Below, one piece after another: positions 33,490-45,392 of a DNA stretch of 64,000 bases. Made by a program: the position numbers and the translations under genes. Source of the DNA: Mikania micrantha (lineage: Eukaryota > Streptophyta > Magnoliopsida > Asterales > Asteraceae); the NCBI GenBank assembly GCA_009363875.1, contig CM018683.1:43855815-43919814 (forward strand), read 5' to 3'. Each line of letters begins with the position of its first letter. Position 1 is the stretch's first letter. The notes under the pieces were generated by a model that was not told the origin of the DNA, made no database searches, and worked only from the letters and a program-made list of their open reading frames with translations.

Positions 33490-33656
33490 GCCTGTTACAT
33501 AATAGCATATGTAAGTGCAATGCCATGGAATACGTAAACAAGTCAATTACATAATGTCATATGTAATTTCTAAGCAATACGTATAAACATGTGTGTCTAA
33601 TGTCTAACAGTCATAGTCTAGGCCTACAAATGCAAACCTAGTTCGCTATAACCAAT

Positions 33657-33669
33657 GGCTCTGATACCA
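33657..33669 (-). promoter_or_regulatory. PBS of element 2 (initiator tRNA-Met)
   Basis: TGGTATCAGAGCC on the minus strand, three bases inside the 5' LTR. Confidence 0.9.
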
Positions 33670-33672
33670 ATC

Positions 33673-36605
33673 TGTCACACCCCCAATTTCCAACTAACGG
33701 AATCACACCGTTTGGGAACGTGACAAACCAGGATCTCAGATCATTAGACATAGCGAAGACCTCTATATGAATTTTCAAAACATACTGTGGTCTTTAAAAC
33801 AATACATCAGAGTTTTCAAAAGTTGCGGAAGCGTTATAAAACCAATAACAGTTGTAAAGTAAACATTACAAAACAAAATACTTAAATGTTCAAATTCAAA
33901 TATTCAAAATGTTTGAAATGCATGAGACTCTGTCTCCTAGTCCATGCCAGCTTTAACGCGCGCCTTAGCGTCCTGAGAAAACATGTAAATCAAGTCAACA
34001 CAAAGGTTGGTGCATAACACAGGTTTTAAGCATTCACAATGTTCAAAACAACAGTTTGAATAACAAGATTGTAGATAACATAATCACACATGCACAGTCA
34101 TGATAGCTAGTCATATAAACTATTTACATACGTGTTCGACACCGAAGCTGACGGATTGCCATGCTATAGCATGTTTTCGCCTTGCCACTATTGTTTATCA
34201 CAACAATAGTAAAATTGTGTTTGGTCAGTCAAACACCTGCGTAGATCCCATCTACCAGGTGAGGTTTGTCAAACCTAATAGATCTATTTCCAACTACCAC
34301 GCTTTGCATTACAGCAAACTAAACGGTTCGAGGTGTGTAAGGACTTTCAAGTTGATATGTTTTCACATAATGTAAACAGCTAACTCATGCAAGTGATATA
34401 TATCTAAAAACAGTTTGTTGCACATGTTTTCTCCCCCAAAACAGTTTAAAATAAGAAGGGGCCGTGTACGCACCTTTGATAATAGCAGAATGATCAAATA
34501 CGTGTGAACTTGCGTAGAAATCCTCTACGAATAATCTGTGGTTTAAACAATAACCTAAAGTTATTCGTATTGTCGTTTTGTGCTTGAAATCACATACGTA
34601 TCAACATACGTATGTTAGAGTGTGAGAATTTTGCATACGAAAGTACGCGTGCTTTTGAAATCGATTAAATAAAATCGTATTTGATTTTATTCAATTAATC
34701 GTAATTATACGCGATTTCGTGTTCAAATTAAAATATGAATTTTATCATCCTAACACGTTCGTATTCTCGTTACGGTTCCAACGCAACTTGAACGGATTAA
34801 AACGGAGTTAGAATGAATAAAATATAGTCAAAATACTAAATTAGTATTAAATCCCAAAAAAAATGGTTGGCCCGGACTCGAACCCGCGACCCTCAACTCC
34901 AACACACACACATCTAACCATCTCGCCCGCTAGGGTATCGCATCAGGAATCCATAATTAAATTGTTTTAAGCTTACATTGATCGGCTTCCCCTTGTTATT
35001 CTATAGCCAAAGCATCTAACCAAAATTGGACCTCGATTCGAACTTGATCAACTCCAAAACCATAGGGGTTTTGTTCCTGTAATATAATAGACTTTATATC
35101 TAGTCTTAGTTTGAAATATCATCCACCATAACTGGATTAATCGGTTAATAACAGATTCGAACTCAAGTTCCTAAACCTAAACCCAAAGTCCTTCAATTCG
35201 TTATCATTTCCTAAAATTGACACACGGTTTACATTCTATGATGTATTTCGAACATTTCTGTGCTAATTAATTTGATTCTATATCTTATTTAAATCAAAAA
35301 CCCCAATCCGTCCATATTCAAGAACCCTAGAACTTGAACATTACCAATTCGATGCTACAAGATGAAATTTACATGTGCTTAAGTCTAATCGGGACCCTCT
35401 GAATCTAATGATACCCGTCAATTTGATTCAAGAATCCATTTAAATCGAAATCCCCAAATGGTTCTCTTCAAGAACCCTAGAAACATGAAATCATGACATT
35501 CGATGTTTATAGATGAAATTGTCATACGAGTCAGTTTGTTCGGAACCTTCTGAACCTCTCCATGTGTTTTAATTTGATTATCAAACACGTTTTAATCTAA
35601 ACCCCCAAAACCGTTTCAAATATGAACCCTAGGAATCGAAATCTATAAATTCGTTGCTAGCACATGAAATTTACTTAGGGGTATGACTAATCAATTGTTT
35701 TAGATCGTGTAGGAATAGATTCTGACCTGGTTTGATTTCAATTTGCTGAACTTCGACTTGTCACTCAACTTTCGGCCAAGCTTCAATCCGATTCTTCTTC
35801 CCGAAGCCTATTATTTCGAATTGTAATATAGAATAGTCTCTAAGGGTACCGATAAGTGTTTAGGAACTTCTAATTTGATTGATGAACCTCTTATTATACC
35901 CATTCGAACTCAATCGACTTCGGTTACACTTCTCACGTCCTAAATTCGATTAATTTCCACAATTAATAGCTTAGTAACCGTTGATAACTGATGATCATCA
36001 CTAGAGTGTGTTAATTTACAGATTTATTGTGATATAACTCACCATAATTGCTAAATTCGAACTATTATTGCAATTTTAGCCGAATTTTGACTTATAAAAG
36101 TCAAACTTGAACCTTTAAAATCAATTACAAATCTTAATCTTGTAATTAGGACAAATTGAAACTGATTTCTATTAAATCAAATCCTTTAGATATGATTTAG
36201 CTCGATTGCATAATAATTCGGTTAACAAAATTGAGCCGAAAGTCCCAAATTGTCATTAATTTGATCCTTTAACTCCTTGTTGGGCTAAATTAACCCAATT
36301 GGGCTTCTCAAATACCATTGGGCCTCACTGGGCCTTCCTGGGCCTACCTTGGCCTTCCCTGGACCTACTTTGTTTACATTGGGCCTTACTTGAACTTATT
36401 GGGCCTTACTGGGCCTCTCTTGACTTATTGGGCCTACATTGGCTCTGTTGGACCTACATAGACTTCGTTGGGCCTAATTGATCTTGTTGGGTCTTCCTTG
36501 ACCTTACTGGATCTTCTTTGGCTTTACTGGGCCTTCATTGGCCTTGTTGGGCTTGTTGGGCCTACGAAGGTTAACAAGGTTAACTTGAAAAGTCGGATTG
36601 TCACA
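33673..36605 (-). repeat. 5' LTR of element 2
   Basis: 2933 bp. It starts (minus strand) TGTGACAATCC and ends GGGGGTGTGACA. It contains the GGGCCT minisatellite (36299-36565) and the tRNA-like segment (B box 34884-34874), identical in layout to the other LTR. Confidence 0.95.
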
Positions 36606-36947
36606 GATCCATTTTCAATCAAACACAATTAAAGGCGGAGAAACAAATATAGGATATCAAAGTGTTAAGCATTTTGTTTATAAAGCATAGGGCTAAAATT
36701 AACTAGTTAGATTAGGATATGCAGAGAAGTTTTAATTTCATGTTCAAATTGTAATGTAATATTTTATATCAGGCTTTTAGCATCTTGCTTGAGCCTGTTT
36801 GTTTTAGTAACTATAAAATTTCCGTCGTTTAGAAGAAATGCAATAAAAATAACGAGTTTGATATTTCATACACATATAATTAGACCGTGCGTAATAAAGT
36901 TTAATCACTAATGGTTATCCAAAGTAACATTTGATAACATCATCATC
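36606..36947 (+). repeat. Repeat X, copy 1, right part (LINE 3' end)
   Basis: It matches 55277-55616. It contains a decayed end of LINE ORF2 (KVLSILFIKHRAKINKLD-like), a 3' UTR with AATAAA-type signals, and ends in ATCATCATC. The 5' end of a LINE follows at once. Confidence 0.85.
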
Positions 36948-38554
36948 GAGGAATTTTGATTTGCTCAATATTTTTCTCTCTCTTCTTTCTCTCTCTAGCA
37001 TTTTCTCTCTGGCGTCATTGCCAGCAACCTTTGATTCCCATACACCAATCGCCGTCTACTAGGTTTACCAAGTGTGTGGATCCTTCAAAAAATTGTCATC
37101 CTCATGTGGATAAGCCTCCTGACCCCAAGAATTTTTCTCCTCATTAGGAGTATTATAGGGACATCAAAATATAAGAAAAAGAGAGATGCAACTGGTAAGG
37201 TTATTGGAGGAAAAACCAACCATAATTTGTGACGCTCAATTTGGAAGCTTTCAAGAATATGCCTGGCAATTCACAAGGGAACGCCCAAAGCAGCAGATTA
37301 GAGAAAAGCGGCCAATTAGAAGCTGAAATTTGAGTATCACGGTTGGATTCAGGTATTGTGATGGCTATGCAGGAACTGAAGGAATGAGAAATGGACGCCT
37401 GTGGGCTGACTTTGGAGGCTTCTATGCCCTCATCACCGGCTATGGTGGATAACAACGCACCAATCATTGATGAAGTGATGGAATGAGAAGCATGGAGGAC
37501 ACTGACCCAGGAGCTGACTCGGATGAGGAAGAGCAATACAACCACAGACATCTCGATCAGATGAATCAATTGGCACAGGATAACACGGTTGTTCAGGTGA
37601 GGCAGAGAGGATTGGATCGGCCAGATGAGAAACAACTTAGGGTGGGAAATCAACACAGTGTCTTGTCTGATCATATAAACGGTAAGCAATCCTATGCTAC
37701 TAAGATTAAGCTAAACAAAGAAAATGAGAGAACAAGGCTTGAATTCATCCCTCCTATTGAATCTGCTGATGTCAGCAAAAGGGTACTCATCTCGACTAAT
37801 GACCTTCGGTACTCTGCTGCTAATTTCTCTCTTTATTTTTATGGCTACTTCTTAGGTATGTCTATGGATTTTAACGCTGTGAATTCTACGTTCAGACGAC
37901 TTTGGAAACAATATGATTTAGATAACATTTATAAGAGTACGGTAGGTTACTATTACTTTAAGTTTAAGAGTGAAAAACATATGAATGAGGCCCTTTCTAA
38001 TGGCCCTTGGATGGTTAATAATGTTCCTTGCAAAAGTGGGAACCTGGTTTTTGTCTGTAGAAGGCTGAACCGTCATCCATCCCTTTGTGGGTCACTGTCC
38101 ACAATATTCCTTTGGAACTATGGACAGGAAAGGTGGGAAAATCAAATGGGTAAAATTGGCTTTGCTAGAGTGTTAGTTGAGGTATCGGCAAAATCAAATT
38201 TACCCGCTGAGATTGAGTTGGAATTCCCTGCTATTCATAATAGGCCTGCACGGGTGCTGAACCTCACAGTGTCTTACCAATGGAAGCCCCTAGTCTGCAA
38301 ACACTGTAGTGTTTTTGGACACTTATTCCAAGGCTGCAAAATTAGGCCCAGAACTGCTGAAGAAATAGTTGAAAAAAAGGCTATAGAGGAAACCAGAAGA
38401 GGTCAAAGGGGTGCAAATGGAAGCCAATTGCAGGAAGGTGAGGAGGAGTTTATTGTGAAAATGTCGAGGAAGAAGGGAAAGGCAGCTAGTCGAATTCAGA
38501 GGGGCTCTACCCAGGGAGGAACTAGAAATCCAGGGACTCAAGTTCAAACACAAC
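36948..38554 (+). mobile_element. LINE (L1-like), 5' end and ORF1
   Basis: This is the 5' part of a plant LINE. A C/T-rich leader (TTTCTCTCTCTTCTTTCTCT) and decayed ORF1 start are followed by the main ORF1 frame. It is interrupted at 38554 by a solo LTR. Its ORF1 continues only 16 bases (41473-41488, including the LTR's target duplication) before element 3. The RT part is at 52326-54166. Confidence 0.85.
37483..38554 (+). pseudogene. LINE ORF1 (DUF4283 plus CCHC zinc knuckle), interrupted
   Basis: Residues 68-210 carry the DUF4283 pattern of plant LINE ORF1 proteins (GYFLGMSMDFNAVNSTFRRL, KFKSEKHMNEALSNGPWMVN). A zf-CCHC_4 knuckle follows, CKHCSVFGHLFQGC. In L1-type elements this RNA-binding protein packages the element RNA. 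The apparent C-terminal residue and stop after QTQ come from the inserted LTR, so the ORF is truncated. Fragments in other frames at 37259-37480 show the N-terminus is frameshifted. Confidence 0.85.
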
Positions 38555-41472
38555 TGTGACACCCCGTAAATTCCAGGTCAGCTCTGTTTTATTAAATGTT
38601 TATTTAATTTATTATTTGTGCACATGGCACTAAAATTATCTTAATTTAGTGTGACACGTGGCACGACAGTACGGACACTGACACACAACGAGATAGTTCG
38701 AGGAATTATCAAGAAACCGCACACACGTGTCAAAACACACGAACGTTGGTGAACGTTAGCACATCGTGTAACAAAACACTCGAAACCTCACGAAACGCTC
38801 AAACATTGAACTTGGAAGTTCAAACGAGGCCAAACGATAGTTCGTAAGCGTGAAAACGGCGACGAACGGATCAAACTAGTGAAAATGGGCTTATTGGGCT
38901 CCTTAGGGACCCGTCATGGTACGTGAAGGCCCACAAGAACCTTCATGGTGGTACGAGACGAGTTTCGGGGGAATTTGAATCCCGAAATCCATCGCGGTAC
39001 GCAGAGAGCATCTGGGGCTCTCTCGGCGGTACGCGATGGGTGTCAGATGGCAAATCTTTATAAAACCAAGATGTAATCATGTCTGACCACCCTATAACCA
39101 CCATTTCGAACTCCAAACCTATGCTACTCGGTCATCTTCAACCTCTGGAAAGCTTTTTTATCACTTGGGAAGCCATTGTTGAAGAAGAGGAAGCTTGGAG
39201 AAAGCTTAGGAAGACCTCTAGAACACCATCCACCACCATCTTCTTGTTCTTGCCAAGACCAATGAACCAGGAGTTCCAGGAGCTGAATAAGCATCATCTC
39301 AGGGATTCAAGAAGCATTGGAAGGTAGCCTTATTATCCTTGTAGCTTAAAATCACTTCTACACTCACATGCAATTGCATGAAACACACATGCAAGCGCCT
39401 TTAGTACACATGCACTAAATTTTGATCTGGATTTGTTGATTTTAATATGTTTCTTGATGATCTAAGATGTTTAGATGATGATTTATGATGATCTATAATG
39501 TGGTGTATATGTGTAAGGCACGATTTGGTCATGACCAAGTGTAAAACTCACATGCATGTATGATCTAAGATGGTTAGATGAGTTTTTGATAATTATAAAT
39601 GTTATTAGTAGTATATCGCATGATTTAATGTTGTTAAAATGGTTAAAATATGGTTATATTGATTTCTTACTATTTTTAGTAACTTTTAATTGCAAGAATG
39701 ATGAAAATGATGATATTGGTAACATGCATGCATATGGATTTACTATTGAGATGTATTTAGGATGATATTGATACTTAGAATGTGATTCTAATGTTGATTA
39801 TGGTCATTTTTAGCAAAGTCACTATATATAGTAACTTTTATAAACCAAATATTGTTAAATGGTGATTTTGACTATTTGAGCATGATTGAATGATGATAAA
39901 TGCCTTAGTATGATGATTTGTAACTTAAAAAGGGCTGAGGTATGTTTAGAATAATCATTTGTATGTAAATTGACAAAGTTACTATTTATAGTAACTTTAT
40001 TTTTAGAAATATCGATCTATGAACGTTTTGTAAGATTTGAACATGCTAAGTGACTTAATATGCTTTAATATGATGATTGCATGCTAAGTTAGATGGTTTT
40101 CGATATCACACTTGCTAGAAAATAGAAACTTTCCTTTTTAGGAAACTTTTGTATGCAAACGTGACTTACGTGACTTATTTGATTCGCATGATAATGTGCT
40201 ATGTGTTAACATGATCATGTAGGACTTAACGAGCATGCTAGAACTTTAAAAACGATATGTTTGGTGAAACTTTCCATAAATGGAAACTTACTATAAATAG
40301 TAAGTTGTCCATAGACGCGACTTGCGCGTTTTGCACACGACGAGCACTAACACGAATGTTGCACGATTCACAACCGACACACGGTTCACCAACGGGTCGT
40401 TGACTTGACACGGTCAAACACGGTCAAACTTGGTCAAACACGGTCAATGTGGACCAACATGAGGAAACACGGTCAATGTGGACCGACACGGACAAACATG
40501 AACAACCGAGGGTTGTTGAGCACAAACACGAGCACAAACATGAACACGAGCACGGTCACTTACACGAACTCACGTATTGTATACGATATAGGTAGCCGGT
40601 GACCGATACGCGTTTCTACGCAGGAGCTTACGCTATCTATCCGATTTTCTCTAAGGTGAGTTTACGGCCCCTCTTTAACTCTTTTACAAGCTTTCAAATA
40701 GGTGGGAGAATATTAGTTGAATCGAGTCAAACATTACTATTGTACAAACATTTTATGTGTATGCTAGTTTATTAGACAAACATTAAGTGTTGAACTCGTA
40801 ACAAGCCCTCACAAAGTCTTACCGTTAATGTACGAACAACGTGGTAGGTTTGAATGGATCCGTTTGGGTGTGACTAACCCCACGGATCACAATTTGACTG
40901 GAGGTTATAACCCGTGAAACTCTGACCTAACTTGCTATGTAATTACGAGACATAGCGGAGGCAAGGACAAATAAGTCTAGTTCGGTAGTGACGCACTGAC
41001 ACTTGGAGCCTAGGGCTCGGTACTAACATTATGATAAACAACATGACACATGTTTTCTATTACTATGTATATATCAAAACCTGTGAACTCACCAACCATT
41101 GTGTTGACACTTTTTCTTAAACTTGTATTCTCAGGTAACTAACAGGCTATGGATTCAGGAAATCGCAATCAAGGGCACGAGCATAGGAACTGCGTATGTT
41201 ATGTCGTGTCATTTTGTTCAAACATTATAACTTATGTTTATGTACTAAACAATGTTGTGACTGACAATTATTTTCCGCTGCATGTATTAAACGTATTATC
41301 TTTCCGCTGCAATATTATTTATTTCCCGCTGCAAACTATATTATTACTTTCATGTCAAACATCGTATTTTGAAAACGCATATAGAGTTGTTCTATATGAC
41401 CTTGACCTGTGATTCTGGACACGTCACATCCACGTGAATTGACACCACGAGTGGGAATTTGGGGGTGTGACA
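38555..41472 (+). mobile_element. Solo LTR (2918 bp) inserted in LINE ORF1
   Basis: It starts TGTGACACCCCG, ends GGGGGTGTGACA, and is flanked by ACAAC on both sides (38550-38554 and 41473-41477). It has no internal domain, so it is the product of LTR-LTR recombination. It is a different gypsy-type family from elements 1-3. Inside are a CACGGTCAAA/CACGGACAAACA minisatellite (about 40405-40570) and four TAGTAAC-containing palindromic motifs (39677, 39825, 39990, 40290). The small open frames in it have no domain support. The orientation is assigned only from the LTR's TG..CA ends and is uncertain. Confidence 0.9.
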
Positions 41473-41488
41473 ACAACAGAGGAACCCC

Positions 41489-44376
41489 TGTGACAATCCG
41501 GTAATTCGCGGTTAAACCTGTTAACAGAAACTATACGAAATCTCACAAAAACAAACTAGAGGGACTGAAATTAAATAAAGTCAACATGAGAACATTCAAT
41601 TTGCAAGAATTAGACTTGTAAGGATGTGAAATAATCAATTTTGACTTTATAAGTCAAAAATTCGGCCAAGAGAGTAATCAAATTGGAAATTCGAAAGAAA
41701 CCATAGTAATTGATTGAATTAATCTTGCAATCAACACACATTGATGACGAACAACAGTTACCAACCGTTAGTGACCTCATAATTGTCGAAATTAAGCGAG
41801 ATAATAACTTAGGATTAGTAACCGAAGTCGGTTGGACTCAAATGGGTATAATACGAAGTTAATCAGTCAAATTGAAGGTTCCTAAATCTCATTCGGCATT
41901 TTAGAGCATTCTGCAAATCACAATTTCATTTCAACAATTCAAGATAGAAGATTTCGATCTCGAAGTGGCCGAAATTAGGGCTTCTAATCAATCTCCTTGA
42001 ATCGAACAACAAAACAGGTAACATTCGATCCCTATTTCATCTAAAGGTTCCGAATAAGCATATCCCTATGCTAATTTCAGATTCTATTATCGAATTATAC
42101 GAGTTCGAATTCTAGGGTTCCTCCTAGAAAATGAATTGGGGGTTTCTTGTTTAATATGGTTAATAATCGAATTCAACAACACTGATAGATTCAGAATGAT
42201 GCGTTTAAGGAATAACCCATGTCAATTTAACATCACAATTACGAATTAAACGATTTCGGGTTCTATGGTTTCTAAGTTTAAAACGATTTGGGGGAATCGA
42301 TAAAAATGGATGTAAAAATCAAATTAAGTAACACAAACACATTCAAAAAAGGATTCTAAATGAAATCCCTAAGTTAGTTTGATCAAACGACAACGAATTG
42401 TTCAAGATCGAATTTCTAGGGTTCTAGAAGAAAACGGTTTGGGGATTTTGATCAAGAAGGTTCGAAAATCAAATTAAATAGTACTGGGAGCTTCAGAAAA
42501 CCTCGATTTAGAGTAACCCTATGTTAGTTTTAAGAAACACTCATGAATTGATGGATTCCAAAATCTAGGGTTCTTGAGTCAAAACGGTTTGGGGGTTTTG
42601 ATTCAAACAGCTTGTAAAACCAAATTAAACGACACAGAGGGTTTCGAAATCATGTGGAGAATGAAAACTATAGGTTAATTCCATCAAACAATATCAAATG
42701 TTATGATTTCTAGTTCTAGGATTTGCCGGTTAAAAGGTTTTGGGTGTTTTCGACCCAAACGAACTTGGAACTCGAATTAATCACCATAGAAGGATTCGAA
42801 TTATGTGTTTGAATGGAAACCCTATAATTTTTGAGATTATGATTAACGAATTTGATGAATTTAAGTTGAGGATTGAACTAAGGTTCGAACTAGCAGGTTT
42901 TTAACCAAAAACTATATATTTTTGATGGAACTATGCAATTAAAATCATTCTGGAACTCGATTAGGAACCATAAGCAAAACCCCTATGGTTTTAGGGTCGA
43001 TCAGATTCGAATCGTGGGTTAATCGGGCTTACATTTGGTTCGGTTAAGATTAAATCAATGGGGAACCCGACCATTAGTGATTAAAACCATTTGAAATGTG
43101 ATCTGTTAACAAAAAGGGATCCAGATGAGTTGGTAGACAGTGTGTGCGGTGGATGGGGGGTCGCGGGTTCGAACCCGGCCCCAACAGTTTTTGGGTTTTT
43201 AATGTTATTTTGGTATTTTGATCGTATCTCACTCGTTTTAACTCCGATTTGACTCGTTCGAATTTCGTTGGAACCAGAATTTCATCCCGAACGAAATTAA
43301 ATAATAAAATTTATATTTTAACCCGAAAACAAAATCGCGTATAATTACGGTTATAAAATCATAAGCAATTGTATGATTTTATTAAACGATTTCAAAGTTA
43401 CGCATACATACGTATGTACAGCTCTAACATTCTAACATACGTGTGTTGACACGTATGTGATTTCAAACACAAAACGACATCCCGAATAACACAACAATTA
43501 TTGTTGAAACACAGATTTCTCGTAGAAGACAGTTTACGCGATTTCACGTGTGATTGATCATTCCATTGCTATCAAAGGTGCGTACACGGCCCCTTTCTTA
43601 TTTTAACTGTTTTGGGGGAGAAAACATGTGCAACAAACACTTTTAGATACATAACACTTGCATGAGTTAGCTGTTTACATTGAGTGCAAACATAGCATTA
43701 CAAGTCCTTACACTCCGAACCGTTTAGTTTGCCGTAGCGCAAAGCGTGGTAGTTGGAAATAGATCTATTAGGTTTGACAAACCTCACTTGGTAGATGGGA
43801 TCTACGCAAGTGTTTGACTGACCAAACACAACACATTACTATTGTTCGTGCTAGACAATAGTGGCAAGGCAAACATGCGTTAGCATGCAACAGTCAGCTT
43901 CGGTGTCGACCACTTATGTAAATAGTACAAATGACTAGCTATCATGACTATGCATGTGTGATTATGTTATCTGCAAACATTTTGTTCAAACTTTTGTTTC
44001 AAACAATTGTGAATGCTTAAACCTGTGTAATGCACCAATCCTTTGTGTTGACTTGATTTACATGTTTTCTCAGGGCGCTAAGGTATACAAGAAAGTAGGC
44101 ATGGACTAGGAGATCGAGTCACATGCATGTTTTACATTTGTGTTGTTTGAATTGAACATTTGGGATTTTGTTTTGTAATTTACATTTTACAACTGTTACG
44201 TTTGATATTGTTTTAAAACGCTTCCGCAAACTTTGAAAACTTTGATATTACAATTTTAGACCAAAGTATGTTTTGAAATTCATATAGAGGTCTTCGTTAT
44301 GTCTAATGATCTGAGATCCTGGTTTGTCACGTCCCAAACGGTATGATTCCGTTAGTTGAAAATTGGGGTTGTGACA
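41489..44376 (+). repeat. 5' LTR of element 3 (2888 bp)
   Basis: It starts TGTGACAATCCGG and ends GGGGTTGTGACA. Its 3' half resembles the element 2 LTR closely (for example TTGACTTGATTTACATG then TTTTCTCAGGGCGC), while the 5' third is different and has no GGGCCT array. Confidence 0.93.
43121..43200 (+). other. tRNA-like (pol III-type) segment in the element 3 LTR
   Basis: GATGAGTTGGTAGACAG resembles a tRNA D-arm/A box. It is followed by GGTTCGAACCC (43166-43176, B-box match), then GGCCCCAACAG and TTTTT. The same block is at 52064-52143 in the other LTR (B box 52112-52122). It is on the sense strand of the element, as in element 2. Confidence 0.55.
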
Positions 44377-44379
44377 GAT

Positions 44380-44392
44380 TGGTATCAGAGCC
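44380..44392 (+). promoter_or_regulatory. PBS of element 3 (initiator tRNA-Met)
   Basis: TGGTATCAGAGCC three bases after the LTR. Confidence 0.9.
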
Positions 44393-44559
44393 ATTGGTTA
44401 TAGCGAGCTAGGTTTGCATTTGTAGACTTAGACTATAATTGTTAGACATTAGACACGCATACTTACACATATTACTTAGAAATTACATACGGCATTATGT
44501 AATAGACTTGCTTACACATTCCATGGCACTGCACTTACATATGGTATTATGTAACAGGC

Positions 44560-45159
44560 ATGGCATCTTCATCATCAGTACCATACATATACATTAATGA
44601 TTCGGAGGATGAGGAGCCGGTAGTTCCAGCACCACCATCATCACCAGCACCACCTAGCCCATCTCCTCCACCATCTGAGAGAGATGATTCAGACCCTGAG
44701 GAGGATCCGGAGGAGGATCCGGAGGAGGAGCCGGCTGAGGGTACTCAGGAGATTCTTGCTGAGGGACCTTCTACTCATCCACCACCTGCGTTGGATGTTC
44801 CTGAGCCTAAGAGGCAACGAACTGACTCTGAGGAGATTGCCAAACTACGTGAGGACTTGTACTGGGCAAATGATAGGATTGAGTACAATGTTCGGGAACT
44901 CTGGGATGCGAATGAAAGACAAGATAACCTTGCCAACCTGGTTAATGAGATGCGAGATGAGATCATCCAGTTGACTGGTCTTCTTCAAGCTTCTGAGAAC
45001 CGAGCTGAGATTCTGGAAGGCAGACTTGTAGCCTTGGAAGATTTGGTGGTCTCGGAGAATGAAGAAGAGGATGAAGAGGATGAAGAGGAGGAAGGGGAGG
45101 AACCAGCACCAGCTGTAGATTCTGATCCTGAATCCACTATCGATGACCCAGAGGACTGA
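44560..45159 (+). CDS. Extra ORF upstream of gag in element 3 (acidic coiled-coil protein)
   Basis: 199 residues, open from MASSSSVPYIYINDSEDEEP to the stop. Hydrophobic-acidic N-terminus (YIYINDSEDEE), Pro/Ser-rich 21-40, three DPEE units at 45-57, basic PKRQR at 83-87, predicted coiled coil about 90-165 (EEIAKLREDLYWANDRIE, MRDEIIQLTGLLQASENRAE), then an acidic tail. It is the homologue of 32854-33489 in element 2, with fewer DPxE units and several amino-acid changes but no stop, although gag-pol of this element has five stops. Function unknown; not a known Gag, Pol or Env domain. Confidence 0.75.
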   Translation: MASSSSVPYIYINDSEDEEPVVPAPPSSPAPPSPSPPPSERDDSDPEEDPEEDPEEEPAEGTQEILAEGPSTHPPPALDVPEPKRQRTDSEEIAKLREDLYWANDRIEYNVRELWDANERQDNLANLVNEMRDEIIQLTGLLQASENRAEILEGRLVALEDLVVSENEEEDEEDEEEEGEEPAPAVDSDPESTIDDPED

Positions 45160-45365
45160 TTTAGTTAGACTTATTAGGGGCGGGTTGTGTCCCTACATTA
45201 GAAGTTTGGAAAATTTATGTTTTGATTTTAAAAGTATTGTACTCAAATCAGATTGTTATCTATTGAAAGCTATTATTTATTGCCAACAGTTGTGTTGATT
45301 TCTACATTACATGGTTGTTGTTTGTTGTATTGTTTACACGTTTCACATTGGACTTTGATAACACT

Positions 45366-45392
45366 CTAACATTTCTTTTAACTAGGAAGATA
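45366..45392 (+). promoter_or_regulatory. Splice-acceptor-like signal before gag of element 3
   Basis: CTAAC (45366-45370), then a pyrimidine-rich ATTTCTTTTA and ACTAG|G (45381-45386), seven bases before the gag ATG at 45393. It has the spacing of a plant branch point and 3' splice site and is conserved in element 2. Confidence 0.35.

Larger units (their letters stand above)
24602..36605 (-). mobile_element. Ty3/gypsy element 2, complete, very young
   Basis: Length is 12,004 bp with two LTRs of 2933 bp each (24602-27534 and 33673-36605), differing at only about 10 positions by eye. From the right the order is LTR, PBS (33657-33669), extra ORF (33489-32854), gag-pol (32604 down to 28052), PPT modules, LTR. 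Protein domains and a chromodomain-like end place it in the chromoviruses, probably Tekay/Del (inference). It has one visible coding lesion, a single-base deletion in integrase. The target duplication is GATCC. It is the same family as element 3. Confidence 0.96.

Noticed and set aside
23500..36947. Repeat X as an ordinary LTR of a retrotransposon
   Set aside because: It begins TG-like and could end CA, but there is no PBS after copy 1 or PPT before copy 2, and its 3' third is LINE ORF2/3' UTR. Kept open only as one hypothesis.
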